A program made the position numbers and the translations under genes. Shown here in pieces: positions 36,780 through 49,514 of a DNA stretch of 64,000 nt. The stretch lies in NCBI GenBank assembly GCA_947095585.1, contig OX352761.1:137856277-137920276 (forward strand), written 5' to 3'. This DNA is from Nephrocerus scutellatus. Taxonomy: Eukaryota > Arthropoda > Insecta > Diptera > Pipunculidae. Positions within the stretch are counted from its first letter, which is position 1, and each line of letters opens with the position of its first letter. Below the pieces are notes generated by a model, which did not search any database, was not told where the DNA came from, and was given only the letters and a program-made list of their open reading frames with translations.

Positions 36780-37194
36780 TTAGCCACGTATTTGAAAAAA
36801 TCAATTAAGTCCATGTCCAACGTTAATGCATCTCTTAATTATTTTTTTTACTAACAAATTGAATATTGTTTCGAATATAAAAATACAACAAAATAAAATA
36901 TCCAACATTTCCTTCCCCTTTTTGACAGGAATGGCATTAGCTACATCATCTAAATGCAGCGCAGTTTTTTTAAATTCTAAAAGTTGGCAATCGGATTTCC
37001 TTTTTTGTTTTCTGAGCTTTCTTCCAGAGATGTCTTCACCTAATTGCTTAACGCTGTCTCAGGTATTCAGCGACAACATGCTTTCAATGCAGGTATACAG
37101 CTAAATCTATTAGTCCAGTACTGGAAAATTAGGCAACTTCGGCTGATGGAAAAAGAGGAATAAAGCCAACCCAAATTTTTTTTTCTAAAATACA
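36780..37194. other. Spacer between Rpn9 and the SINE, no gene seen
   Basis: Short open frames occur but none has recognisable motifs or exon structure. Confidence 0.4.
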
Positions 37195-37440
37195 TTATAA
37201 TAATATTTGGCATGACAGAACGCTAGCTTCTAGTAACCATTTGTGTTATGCGTGCTATATTTTTGTGGAAGGGACCTACAATTGAATGCCGTATCAAAAA
37301 TGCGAAGAAGCTTTTCGCGGCAATTTATTACTCTCGGACGTTGGTCAGACATTCGCGAGAGAAGAAGTCGTGAATAATGTTGGTGTTACTGGGATTCGAA
37401 CCACGAACCTCCTGCTCAGTAGTCTACGTGAGCCCAAAAT
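37195..37440 (-). mobile_element. tRNA-derived SINE, copy 1
   Basis: On the minus strand the head has a B-box-like GGTTCGAATCCCAGTAACAC (about 37386-37405). The body shares GTCAGACAT, GGCAATTTATTACTCTCGGACG-like and TGTTATGCGTGCTATAT-like blocks with copies at 40690 and 48362, and the tail shares AATAATATTTGGCATGAC in plus orientation. Confidence 0.65.
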
Positions 37441-37704
37441 AAATTATGCAGCAGTTAATCAATTGTTTGTTTATTTTTTTAATTTTCTTAGGTAAAGAAA
37501 ATCGTCTCGTTTGTTTTTACAAAATATTTCTTATAAAAATGTTTGTTGTTCAGTTGTCAAGATATAACGTTAATAATAGCAGCAGAACGGGAAATAATTA
37601 AAAATTTATAAAATCATATTTTATCTAATTTATATAAACAGAAATATTAATAAAGCCAAATAAAACAGCAAATCTATTTGTAAGAGAGGTTAATTTTTTT
37701 TCAA

Positions 37705-40700
37705 TTAAATGTTTAAACAACGCAGTTTGCGCTCTGGTATTCGCGATGTAAATTCAAACGATGGCATTCGTTTCGTATCTTCGTGTGAATCCCGCCGTAT
37801 TGCGGCTGGATTCGCTCCCATCACAGACCACATGGGTATTTTGTGCTTTACCATAAGTTGGCGTACTAACCTTTCAAGAAGAAAGAGATCTTCATCCACG
37901 GCATCGGGAATTTCTTCGTGCATAAATTTTGCCAACCGAAGGAGATATTCGATATTGTGACCACTTGGACCACGTGATTCGAAAATTTGTCTAGCAATGT
38001 TCTCCGCACTATCTTTGCCTAACCAATGATTGTTTTGTTCCGTCGCAACATAAGCGAGTACCTCAATCGCTTCCCCAGTGAAGGCAGTGTCGTATGAAGC
38101 AACGCGTGGGAAGAATTTTGTGTCAAGTGTTGCGTAGCCTCCTGGAAATTTATTGAGAAAGAAATAATTTCCATAAATATCATTATTAGTCAATATTTGG
38201 TGTCATCTGCAGTTACTACCTAAAGTACATTCTCGTTGCTTCAGGTATTCCAAAGCGGTATTACCAGTTATTCTGTAAGCACAGCCCCATGTGATACCCT
38301 GGAAAACGAAAAAATAAACGATTTATCAGCCAAAAAGTATGCTACGTGAATGTGAACTAATGATATAATGACATAATTTCTATTAATGCTTATAATTCCC
38401 ATATTTTTTTTCCGAATGTACAAAAACCAAGTACATCAATAAACATATGAAAGCTCGGGCGATCGATGTTCGTGTCTTCTAAGCTTGTCTTTCGGGGTCA
38501 CATACGAGTTCCTAGTAGCTCCACGTTGTCGTTTACCCTGGGGAAAGTCCCCGGGCCTAGGATAGAAAGTATCAAGGCGTGACATTTGCCTATATTTCGG
38601 GAAAATCCTCCATTCGCTATGAAGATGACATTTCATGTCTGAATTTACGCGTTTGGTGTATCCGGAAATGTGCCAGAGTTCTGAGATATTGACAAGTCCT
38701 GCGGGAACAAACAAAATTCTCAAACGAAATGGGGCTTACTTCAGAAGATTCGAACGCTCTCTTTTTTTGTGAAAAGTGACATTTTTACCCGACTTGTAGC
38801 AAAGCCAAAAAGAAAGGGTAATGTTTTTATGTTTGATTTATGTAGCGTCTAAACTACTCATCCGATTTTGATGAATGAGGTTTTAATTGTTTCGTTATTA
38901 TGTTCCGGGTGACATACGAACTCAATATGATAGATGTTACATCCAAAAAGGTTAAAATAATAAAAAGTCATCTACAGAATAAAATAAACGAAAAAAAGTA
39001 AGAAACAAGTAAGTGCTGAGATGTTACATTTCAATTCAAATGCCGTGGTCGTGCGTTGTCAACTACAAAAAGTAAACATTATAATTTAATAGACAAATAA
39101 AAACAATTGAGCTTTTGTCAATCAAGGATAAAAAATACGCACGGTATACGGCATTTGAATTGAATTATAACACCTCAGCACCTAACTTGTTTCTTACTTT
39201 TTTTTTAGTTTTTTTTTTTCGTAGTCGACTTTTTATTTTATTACATTATGTTTAGTATTACATTTAAGTGGGGAAAGTTCGATCCCGTCGAATAAGTTTA
39301 TTTTAAACGAAGTAAATACCTTTTCTGTTTTTTACACGATTCTTGGGGATTATCTTTTTATTTGTAGAGATCTAAAGAGAAAGTAGTTTCATTCAAAAGG
39401 CTGCAAAATACAAAGATCCGTAGGATTCATTCTAAGCATTATTAAATGATTTGTATGAAAAACAACTAATTTTATAAATATAAGATATTAATTACTGTCA
39501 TCCATCATATATTTCAAAGTTCATTTAAATACGTGAAAGTAGTTTAGTTAGATTTCAATGGGAAACATACTAAACTACACAAACAAGTGCAGTGCCAGAA
39601 GTATTTTGTAGTAGATAGAGCCATGCTTAATGGAAATAACGTTAATAGAAAATCTTCCACAAACTAATTTTGTTTATGAATCATAGAAAGAAAGAGTCTA
39701 CGATAGGTCAGTTAAATATTTTTTTGTCTATTAATTTAACCCGTCAAATCCTATTGGTTTCATTTGTTATAATAATTGAGTTTCGTTAAGTGCACTTGGC
39801 ACAAATGTGGCACAGGCAATTAGAAAGTTTTGCCACACGACCGAAGGAACTGGTTGTATTACACTCATACGATTAAGTAAAAAAAACTGTATATGATGTA
39901 AATTTATTTATGGAAGAATAAAATTGCACATCAATCTCATCATTATAGTTAGTTAAAAAATTAAAATGATCAAAAAGTACCTCTTTATCTTTCACCAAGG
40001 TAGCAACTCTTCCAGGCTGAAAAAAAGACAAATATTTTTAATGATTTAAAATTAAATTTTCCAAATACAAAATTACCAGTTGTTTCAAATTCAGTTTAAA
40101 AAGTAAGGTGACTGTGAAAAAACCATCAAACTTCTGGACACAAAACATATTTAATTAATTTATATTAATTTTTTCACATTTAAATTTTTTTTCAATACAT
40201 TTTTTGTTTCTTTTAGAAAAAAAGGAATTTGAAATGAGATAAAAGTTCAGTGGGGAAAATTTCAGGGAAAAAAAACGAAAGTCACTTATGATTTTTTTAA
40301 TGTGCATATTTGCAGCAAAATTAATTCAGTAGAAGTCTCGGGTTCGAATCCGCCCTCAATATATCTATATAAATAAAAATGAAATTTTGTGCCGTTGTTG
40401 TTTATTGAAACTCACATTTAACAATGATTTTTATGAAAATTTTAATGTATACTCGTTATATTAACAGGTGGAGGAAGCTTATAGGCTGTAGACTGTAGTA
40501 CACCCCCTTTAACCATCCCAGGGGAAGAAATGTAAAATGTAAATTTCAACCACATTTACAAACAGATTTTTATGAAATTTTCAATGCATATTAATGGCAG
40601 GAGATGGAAGGTCTTAGGATATAGTATACCGCCCATCCAACCGTGGTAGCAGAAAAAAAATCGAAGTGCCCGGCATCAGCTAGTAAATAATAACATTTGG

Positions 40701-43700
40701 CATGACTGACATGGTTTAAAGGTAGCCCTTCTCGAGAATATTCGTGTTGTGCGTGTTATATATATTTGCACACAGATTGAAGAAGACCTTCTGTTTAAAG
40801 TTATATCCAAACGGCAAATTGAGAGGCTTTCCTCATGACAGTTATTACTCTCCGACGTTTGTCAGACATGTGCTAGAGGTGGGACCGTGAAAAATATTTT
40901 TGGTTTTTTTCTGTGCTTCGAACAGTCTCCCGATCAGAAGCGCACTAACCACAAGAGTCACGGCGTTCAGTCTTTTAAAACGTTTTTATTACCTCGCTTT
41001 TGTTAATGTCTGTCTGTGCGGGTGGAATTTTGTAATTGATTTTAAACTAACTTCTTATGCCATTAATGCCAATAGGTATCTCTAATGGTCCCTATTATTT
41101 TGTGTGCAATTGGTAAGGTAGTATATATATATATATAAATATGAGTTTTGTTGTTAGCAATGTAATACAAACCTCAAATTTTCCACTAAGATGGGCTAAT
41201 TTTTAAATTCTCTATATTAACTTCACTTGCCCGTGGGTCGTCGGTCGGTCGGTCGTCTGTCGTGGATTCTTGCGATCAATTTTTAACCCACTTCCCATGG
41301 CCCGATTTTATTGAAATTTTGCACACATGCGTATTTCCGGAGACAACACTTTCTATTAAATTTTGAGGCCCCTCGGGCTGCGGGGTCGGGGGGCTCCCAA
41401 ACAAAAATTTTAAAAAATTTACCCGATTTTCTTCAAATTTTACACACATGTGTATACCCAATAAACAATACTTTTTCGAAAATTTGGTAGTGATCGGGTC
41501 CCGGGTTCGGCCGCAAGGCCCTTATACATTTTTTAAATATCTGTACTGGCATCAGATATTCGTCGCCCTTTATGGACTTTGTGCGGTGTGTGCTGCGCAG
41601 TCGGCTGCGCTGCATGGTTTTGTTGGTGGTGGAGAGAGAGAGAGAAATCTTAGCGCACGCACAAATGAACCCAGCAAATGAAACGAGACATAAATGTTTT
41701 ATGCTTACTTCAACTTACATTTTTATTATATACTGAATTGTATTTTTATTGATGTCGTTTTTTTTGTTGTCGATATCAACTTACAGATAGAACAACAAGT
41801 TTTCACAATATTCTGTCATTTGGCGTTTTCATAAATTAGTTCAGAGCAGTCAAAGAGTTCTCAAGATAAATGTTCGTGTTTCTTATTTGCTCAGAGTATG
41901 AGCGTGCTCTAAGTGCTCAGAATAAAATGATCTGAGCTTTTTCAATTTTAACATCTGATGTCAAATGTTTGTTTCGATGATTTTCTTCTACAATAAAAAA
42001 AATGGCCCAGGATCGAGGGGCTCCCATATCAATTTCTGCGATTAGAGAATTTAGATGAAAAATTTTAATTTTTATGGGTTGTTTTTTTATATCTCTAGGA
42101 AGGCAACTTTTCGTACTTTCGAGCAACAGCTTTGGAATCACCGTGACAGTCGTAAGGCTGGCCTCTTTTCTACTCATATATATATCTCAGCAACCGTAAC
42201 AGAATGAGGTACCTGGCATCAACAAATTAAATCCTGGACTATGCACTAAATTCGACCGGTTCTACTAAATGGTAGCTCACAAATAAAATCTGTCAATGAC
42301 AAGTGATAAAGCGAGAATCATGACACATATTTATATTTGGATTTGCGTAAAATTGTAAAATTTTATAGAACAATTGTTTGGTGTGTATCTGCAAACAGTT
42401 TTACTGACAAACTGATGACTTTTAAAATATAGAGCACAAGCTTAAATTGTTATAATTAAAAAAAAAGAAGAGAAAAAATATCAAAGAATTAGGTCAAGTT
42501 TAGTATAAAAAGGTCAACACACGGGAACAAGTTAAAGACCACATGGTGTCTGTGCATTTACCTCATTCAGTTATTAAATTTTTTAATGAAATTCTTTCAA
42601 AAATTACATTTAATTACAAAAGAGAATTTCGAGGCCAAATTTATTGTTTCGTTTTTTAATAATACGGCATATAAGAGTATAATATGCAATGCTCTATATT
42701 TATAACCAAAAATATTCTCCAACACAATGAAATGCTTTAAAATAAAGGAAAGTCATAAATACTCGTATGCATGAAAAGAAAACACAAAACTTAAACGCCC
42801 ACGAACAAAAGTTCTTTGTCTGTTCGATGGGGGTTTTGCCGCGTTTAAAAAGTTTATCAACTATTGTGAAAATAGTAGGTAATCAATGGATATTAATTAG
42901 TATTGTGATGGATAATTTATATACCAGAGAATCTACTCTATTACTCTGTTTACTATTATTTGTTTAACAACTAATTGATTTGCCATACACGGACTGTGTC
43001 TTGGGTAGTAACCAAGTGAACTAAATTAAATGAGATATTGTATGCGCCGTATACGCTACGATACGTTCGAATGGATAGAAAAAATTTGGAAACGATTACC
43101 GTTGATAAGAGGTAATTAAAAAAGTTTCCTCAACGCAAATAAGCACATAAAACCATTAGCAAAAAATATGCATAACACATACAGCACAATTAATTAGGAA
43201 CTTCCCTTTTCCATTATTCCTCAGACTGAAACGACTGCATAATTGATGATACGATTTACGAATAGATATTCGGGGAAGTGCAAACATTTGGTTATCACGG
43301 GTAAATATGGTAGCAGTTAAGCATGGAACTCAAATTATTTGGAAGGTTCCTAGAAGCAAACGAAGCCATATTTTATCTGTAAAAGCACTTCATAACCAGG
43401 AGTCTAGCTACAACATTAAAGCTGTTGTACCGGTACGTACATACATATCCGAGATTTCAATTATCACAAAATAGCACTTTGAAATCGAAACTGCTTTGGA
43501 GAAAAAAACCTTTCGACGAATTTTGGAATTGTGGTTGCCATGATTATGAAGAAAGAGACCGAGGCGATCAGAATGGGAATGAGAAACTGTATGACATCTG
43601 CACGAAATCGATACTAGCAGTAAACAGAACCGCAGACAAAAAGAATAAGACTGTTTTTTGGATTTTTTCCTTTAAATGTTTGTATTATTTAATTTAATGT

Positions 43701-45409
43701 CACTTACTCTCGAAATCCCTTGAAGCGTGTGCTAATTAACAAAAACACCCATGCGACCCCGAAAAATATCGATTACTCTCGAAATCCCTTGAAGCGTGTG
43801 CTAATTAACAAAAACACCCATGCGACCCCGAAAAATATCGATTTGACAATAATATGAATATCGACCACGCCCATAAAAAACCCTAAGACCCTCCAATTCC
43901 CTTGAACAAAAAAAAAACCTTACCATACAACAGCACACCTCTGTCCTACTAACACTATTAATCTCAGCGACCCCCGAAAATAATTCACTTATATTATTTA
44001 ATAAGTATATATAAATATATATATATAAAGGCAAAACAGTTAATAACCATTTTCTCCTTTGTTTGTCAACCGATTTTCTTTTTTTATTCTTTTTTTGGTA
44101 GCTATTGATGAGCTTTAGTGTTATCAATAAAAAAAAGTTGGAAACAAAAAGTTATCTATTATCGTTCATTTTAGCGTTTAGAGCAGTTGCTAAGACACCA
44201 AAATATAATTATAAGAACATATATTTTTTTTTTTATAATTCGCGCACGCTTCAAGGGGTTCGCACCCTTATAATGCTCGGCTATATGCTTGGCACAGCGT
44301 GGGCCTTAAGGAAGAGGAGGAGAAAAGAGGAGATGTCTATGAGCTTGTGTTTTGAATGCCTGTGGATCATAGTGATGTGGGAAGACAGAGCTTGGCAGAG
44401 CATTCCACATACGAGTTGTACGGCTGAAGAAAGAATCCCTGAATTTAACTGTACGTCCGAAGATGGGCTTAAGGGTAAACTGATGAGCATTTAGAGTGCC
44501 ACGAGTATTGCGGTTGAATTCAAGGAGAGGTGGCATGCAGCTGGCTATTTCTCTTGAGCACCGCTGGTAGAAGAAGCGATAAAACAGTGACAAGCAAGAA
44601 ACGTTCCTGCGGTTTTCAAGCGAATCAATCGATTTCGCTATATTTTCGTCACCGATAAGTTTTATCGCGCGGTTTTGTATTCTATCTAGCTGATGCAAAG
44701 TAGTTTTAGGCGCACCAGACCAGATATGGCAATTGTACTCAAGTTTTGGGCGAATAAAAGCCTTGTAAATGGTAGCTAGATCAGAGGGAGTGAAATATTT
44801 CTTGCACCGGGCTAGAAAACCTAAACATTTCGCAGCATTTTTTGCGACGGTAAATATGTGGTCATTCCAACGAAGCTTGTCGTTAACGCACATACCGAGA
44901 ATTGCGAGATTTTCAGTTTCCGCGATGCAAGTGCCATTCATGGATAATGGCATGGGGTTTAGGATTCGCTTGGACGACAGGAGACAGCATTGGGTTTTGG
45001 AAGCGTTAAATTCTACTCGATTGATTTCTCCCCATTGTATTATGCTGTCAAGGTCAGAATTTAACGTGCTTAACATTCGATATAAATATTTAGAACCACT
45101 CTGTACGTGAGTTGATGACATCGCCAATTAGTGTAGTAGTGACTACCTTAATAAACTCACCTTTTCAATGGTGCCTCTATGCGTTGTGTTTCCCTGCCAG
45201 AATCGTCGAACATATCCACGGATATAGCCTGTTATGCATTTTGTGTATTCAAATCCGGGATTCCAGCAAAGCGAACCATAGCCAAAGATCCAGCATGATG
45301 GTGCATTGTTATTTGCTCTTTCATATTCATCCGTGGAATCTTCTTCTGCAAAGTTTCCATTGAGAAAGAGATTTTCAAAATTTGCCTGAGCTTGCCGATG
45401 ATATGCCAT
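37705..45409 (-). CDS. ChaC-type gamma-glutamylcyclotransferase
   Basis: Four minus-strand exons join in frame: 45409-45161, 40016-39981, 38298-38220 and 38141-37705, giving 266 residues. Enzymes of this family cleave glutathione to 5-oxoproline and Cys-Gly in the cytosol. The signature FGYGSLCWNPGF (about residues 44-55) is the substrate-binding loop. Exon 2 supplies PGRVATLVKDKE. Exon 3 supplies GITWGCAYRI and EYLKQRE, whose Glu is the expected catalytic residue. A 43-residue Ser/Glu/Asn-rich N-terminal extension precedes the domain. Intron 1 is 5.1 kb and carries four kinds of repeats, and a truncated LINE ends some 35 bases from its donor. The fly orthologue I have in mind is CG10365, from memory. 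The micro-exon of 36 bases is phase-neutral. Confidence 0.92.
38990..39210. repeat. Foldback MITE in ChaC intron 2
   Basis: AAAGTAAGAAACAAGTAAGT then GCTGAGATGTTACATTTCAA at 38994-39045 pairs with the inverted arm at about 39143-39202 (TTGAATTGAATTATAACACC, TCAGCACC, AACTTGTTTCTTACTTT). Confidence 0.7.
40364..40683 (+). mobile_element. Short non-autonomous Helitron in ChaC intron 1
   Basis: It begins TCTATATAAATAAAAATGAA after an A and ends GGCATCAGCTAG before T, the same termini as the 55338 element. CAACCACATTTACAAACAG-like and AATGATTTTTATGAAAATTT-like blocks repeat internally. Confidence 0.75.
40690..40965 (-). mobile_element. tRNA-derived SINE, copy 2
   Basis: The minus-strand head reads GCCGTGACTCTTGTGGTTAG then TGCGCTTCTGATCGG, and ACTGTTCGAAGC resembles a B box. 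The body shares GTTATTACTCTCCGACGTTT-like and TGTTGTGCGTGTTATAT-like blocks with the copies at 37195 and 48362. Confidence 0.65.
41200..42090 (+). repeat. Near-complete CACATGTGTA family element in ChaC intron 1
   Basis: It starts TTTTTAAATTCTCTATATTA, carries GGTCGTCGGTCGGTCGGTCG, two TTACACACATGTGTATACCC-type palindromes, a middle block shared inverted with 12720-12990, and ends in AATTTTTATGGGTTGTTTTT preceded by TTAGAGAATTTA. The two ends are short inverted repeats (AAATTCTCTA). No transposase was recognised, so it is probably non-autonomous. Confidence 0.7.
43705..43842. repeat. Perfect 69-base tandem duplication
   Basis: TACTCTCGAAATCCCTTGAA begins both copies (43705 and 43774), and all 69 bases agree as far as I can read. 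It lies in ChaC intron 1. Confidence 0.85.
44226..45127 (-). mobile_element. 5'-truncated LINE, reverse transcriptase C-terminus (copy 2)
   Basis: An open 273-codon frame on the minus strand reads AMSSTHVQSGSKYLYRMLST near its start, then IIQWGEINRVEFNASKTQCC, LSSKRI, and the same IYKAFIRPKLEYNCHIWSGA to NALPSSVFPHHYDPQAF end as copy 1. It begins just after where the catalytic YADD box should be, so it is non-functional. A T-run at 44226-44235 marks the poly-A tail. Its 5' break lies about 35 bases inside ChaC intron 1. Confidence 0.85.
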
Positions 45410-46810
45410 TGTGTGTGTCGGCCAAAGCAGTTGTTAATCGTTGAATTTGGAACTTTATTAATTTTGCGCCAAACGTTAGCTGTAAATTTCCTTACGATTT
45501 ATTAAATAAACGATGGAATAATGACGAAATCGATTTGAAATGTAAGCTGTTGCTATGCCGATGTTTGTCTTTTCTCGATGACGTCGATGTTGTTTTTGTT
45601 GAATGGACCTGGGGGATTTTTTCTTGCAAGACATCGATGTAAATTTGCTCTACTGCCCTGCTGCTGATGTTGTTTGACGATTTCAAATCATTTTTTTGTG
45701 TAAATTTTTCTTTCGCATTTTACTTAAAACTGACGACCGTTTAAATTTTAACGGAAATGTTGCACCAATGATGTCACAGAGGCTAAAAACAAATTTGAAA
45801 GTAATACGAAGTTTTTTTTTAAATAAAATATTTTCTTACTTAAATTTGTTTATTTCTATATACGAGTATCTATACGAATACAATTCTGAAATGTACGAAT
45901 ACAGTAGATATTCGCGTCTACGCTAGACTAGCCGCTGCTTCAATGAAACTGACACACAGCCCACTCGAGTACACGTTTTCACTTAAGTGGCTCATTAGCT
46001 TAGCTGGCGTTATCAACACTATTTGTGTACACGAGAAAAAAATCTCTGACACAAGGGAATGTCAACAAGTTTTTGCAATTTTCATTCACATTGAGAAAAC
46101 AGAACCTTTACGGCAAGTCCAACAAAAGCTTTCTCCTATTTTGTGATTAGGAAAATTTATTCTATTCTATTTAATACAGATGACATCTATAAACAATTTA
46201 GCTTCTCGGCAAGGAAACTAACACGCAAATAGTTTTGTTTACCAATAGTTTTATAATCAAGAGTACGAGTATGTATTATAAATATATAAACATATATGTA
46301 TATTTTATATTAGAACAGGGCGATGTAAGAAAAATTAATCAGAATAAGTTTTTACTCTGATTTTCAGACACGGTAATGTTTGAATAAACTGCGAACGATG
46401 TGGAAGCATTTGTACATACAGATTTTCATTTTATATGTATAGATAAACATTAATATCTGGGGTCGTTAAACCAGCGTGTGCCTTAAACACATTTTGGCAT
46501 CAATGGATTTGAAAGCCGCGTTTCACTTGCTCTAATTCAATACCTGAGGAAGAGTTTGAAATCAAATAATTTTCCTGATAGACGAAAAGAAATCAGGAAC
46601 TCATAATAACATTTGATTTTGGGAATTGGAGAAATATCTTGGGAGTATAATCTCTTGGCAGGACGCTAAAGTAATAAACCGGACCACGAAATGCAATGTC
46701 AGCGTATTACAAAATGAAAACAAGTAAATGCAAAAAACTTCGTGTTTCAGGTACATTTTTTTATGTATAAATGGAAAAATGCCACAAAGTCCTTTATTAT
46801 TTTGTAACAA
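45410..46810. other. ChaC upstream region, no further gene seen
   Basis: This should contain the ChaC promoter and leader on the minus strand. Short open frames show no recognisable product. A few AT microsatellites (ATATATAAACATATATGTATA-like, near 46280) are present. Confidence 0.4.
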
Positions 46811-46814
46811 TCGC

Positions 46815-47065
46815 GAAAAAAAAGTATCAACCCATCACACGTGCCACACGCGACACGCGTCATACGCGCAATATAAAAAATTCCATTTTGAACTTAGACA
46901 CTCACAAAATTTCGACTCTCTAGGTCGAGTGGAAGGTGATTAAAAAAGACCACAAAGAAGTCAAAAAAAAATGTCAACCCATCGCACGCGCCACACGCGA
47001 CACACGGAATATAAAAAATACGATTTTGGACACTCACAAATATCAGCGCTCTAGGACCACTAAAA
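46815..47065. repeat. Direct duplication of a CACGCGACAC-rich repeat
   Basis: TCAACCCATCACACGTGCCA then CACGCGACACGCG, AATATAAAAAATT and GACACTCACAAA at 46828-46915 recur at 46974-47043 with changes. A related sequence in inverted orientation (ACCGCGTGTGGCGCG, TATTCCGTGTGTGATAGGTTG) lies at 24590-24745. Confidence 0.6.
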
Positions 47066-48361
47066 ACCCTGTTACTTTTGCTTCTTTCGATTTACTCAAA
47101 CCAAACCCACGGTTAAGCTGATAAAGTAACAGAGTTTTCGTGGTGAACGCCTTGCAAATAGAAGCCAAGCCAAAACCAACTAAAATGTCAAAACCCAACT
47201 GCTCTCCCTTCGCCATCTTGTTGAGGAGTAAACGAATTGCCGAAGTGTAGAAAAGTTACAGTGTCGATTACACGACTTTGCAAATAAAACGCAAAATCAA
47301 ACCATACCCTAACCATACGTCAAACCAAAAACACGGTAGAGTAATCTTAACTCTACGCTGCAAATCGAAAGAGCTATTTGACAGCTTACCCTTGATTAGG
47401 GTAAACTGAAACGGTCCAGTGTACACCAATAGTCCTGAACATGATCAAAAAACCACAGTTAAATATGTTCAGTTTTACTTAATTATACAAAAAAAAAGTC
47501 GTTCGCATAAAAATCAGAAGAGATAGAATAAAAGTTTAATTAGGTCAGTGAAAGGAAGAGCACCATCACTATGATAAGCCACGATTGAAAGGAAAGCAAC
47601 ATGTTAATAAAAGCTACAAGTAATAATACATAGATAGATAATAAGGATTTTTTAAAAAAGAAGCAAAGAACATATAAGTATTATTACTATTTTTTGTTCG
47701 AATTGATTTTAATTTCAAAGCACAGAAACATGTTAAAATGTTATTTATCAGTCAAAATCTTCAAAGGTATTGCATAGGAAAACAATCTCTTTATCAGTAG
47801 TTATTATGATGGTATGATAAAAGAAACGAGACTTGTAGTTTTTCACAATTGTGGAATACAGCACGAACAACTGCTCACGATAACTTCTGCCCCATTGCAG
47901 CTATTTAAGTCCTTTCTTATGAGAAGCTACTAATTTGCGACATAAATATACAAAAATTCTTTTCTTTAATTATGAAGACGACTTGATAACGCAATTAACA
48001 CTCGTTAATTTAAGTCAAATGTAGTAAATGTATCGCCTACTTTTGCCCTTTATATAAATTGTGAAAAATGAAAAGTCGCATTCCTTTTACTCACAATTCC
48101 TTTGCAGGACTTGAGAAGGCACGAATTCAGCAAAAATTATATTACATTAGTGGTTTAGGCGTGATGTTATAACAACAATATTAACACCCCAAACCACATT
48201 TTCGTGAATATATCTAATCCAAAGATACCTACAGGGTCCCAAAAACATGAACTTATCGGAGCACCGAACGAACATATGGTGTAAATATCGCTTCGATACG
48301 TCTAGTGGCTTAGGAGTTAATCGATTACATATATATGCACAATCATATATATATATAAACA
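47066..48361. other. Gene-poor stretch, nothing recognised
   Basis: AT-rich with scattered short open frames. No exon-like structure, transposase or inverted repeat was found by eye. Confidence 0.4.
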
Positions 48362-48605
48362 TTTTGTGGGTGCCGTGACTTTAGTGGTTAGTGCGTTGGA
48401 CTTCTGAGCCGAAGGTTTCGTGGTTCAAATCCCAGAAACACAAATAAAGTAAAACTATTCACAAAAAGCTTCTCAATTTAACTTTCGGATAGGGCACTAA
48501 ATTATGGTAGGTAGGGTAGTGTTTTTTTTTATCTAAAAATATAACACGCACAACATGAACGCTCGCAAGACGGTAGGCGTTGGACCGCAACGATCAGTCG
48601 AGACA
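48362..48605 (+). mobile_element. tRNA-derived SINE, copy 3
   Basis: The head GTGGGTGCCGTGACTTTAGT then GGTTAGTGCG resembles an A box and CGTGGTTCAAATCCCAGAAA a B box. The body has CTTCTCAATTTAACTTTCGG and ATATAACACGCACAACATGA, complementary to the bodies of copies 1 and 2, and it ends ACAAATATTATTATTA. The anticodon stem does not pair properly, so a working tRNA is unlikely. Confidence 0.65.
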
Positions 48606-49320
48606 AATATTATTATTAATAACATTTTGACAATTTTATTTTAACAAAACAGAAAATAAACAACTTGCGATGAAATTAAATTAAAAATAAATGGATGCTT
48701 TGCCTTATCATGCAATAGACGCAATCAAGATGCAATTAAGTTTGTTTGTTTAATTAACAATAACAACTGGAATAGGCATAAATTGATTAATAAAACTTTA
48801 TTAAACATCAGGGGTACTGCACAAAAGCATTAACGTACCATTATTCAGCAACTGGACAGAAGAGAATATGCACTTAATATTCAATTAATAAACATCTACA
48901 TATAAAATACGGTAGAGCTTGTTGGGACTACTCTGCGTACTATTAGTTTTATTACAAGCATTAATTAAATACAATAGAATGTATATTTACATGTATGTAT
49001 AAAAAATAATGAATATGCGAAAAACGCGACAAAGTGTCACAAACACTCCCACGTGAAAGTTATACCATTTATTTCAGCTTTTGCGTTTATACGCAAATGT
49101 ACCTACTTATAAGGTAAAGAATAAATAGTACACAATTTACAATGAACAAAGGTATACAATCATCGAGAACGCCTTGTAAATACAAAACAACTGTCAGGTT
49201 CCAAATAAGATGCGATGCATGATGTCTATATGTGATAATACAAAATACGAGTACTAATGATGTTTAAAATGAGACTTGAGGATTATGTCAACATCCAAGT
49301 TTGTACAAAGTAAACGTTTC
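48606..49320. other. Gene-poor stretch, nothing recognised
   Basis: Very AT-rich (many TTAATTAA-type runs), no coding signal or repeat structure recognised. Confidence 0.4.
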
Positions 49321-49323
49321 CAC

Positions 49324-49375
49324 AGTGACCTGTGGCGGAGCGGTGTATATGTCTCAGGTTCGAATCCTCCTTATA
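49324..49375 (+). repeat. Isolated tRNA-like head (SINE fragment)
   Basis: CAGTGACCTGTGGCGGAGCG then TCTCAGGTTCGAATCCTCC has A-box-like and good B-box-like parts, but they are too close together for a full tRNA. A similar fragment (CTCGGGTTCGAATCCGCC) lies at 40337-40354. Confidence 0.45.
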
Positions 49376-49514
49376 GTTTTTTGTAAATAGGTATATTTTT
49401 TTAATTTTCCTAACAACTCTAAAAGTCTCGGTTTTGTGCAATTGCACAGGAGCCGACAGGTAACAATATATTTTAACTCACTCTCATAAGTTTTTACACA
49501 TAAATACAATTATG

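Noticed and set aside
38436..38723. Minus-strand open frame of 95 codons in ChaC intron 2
   Set aside because: No recognisable motif, and the ChaC exons on either side join in frame without it.
48362..48440. Possible functional tRNA gene
   Set aside because: A and B boxes are present but the anticodon stem does not pair, and the sequence continues into a SINE body shared with two other loci.
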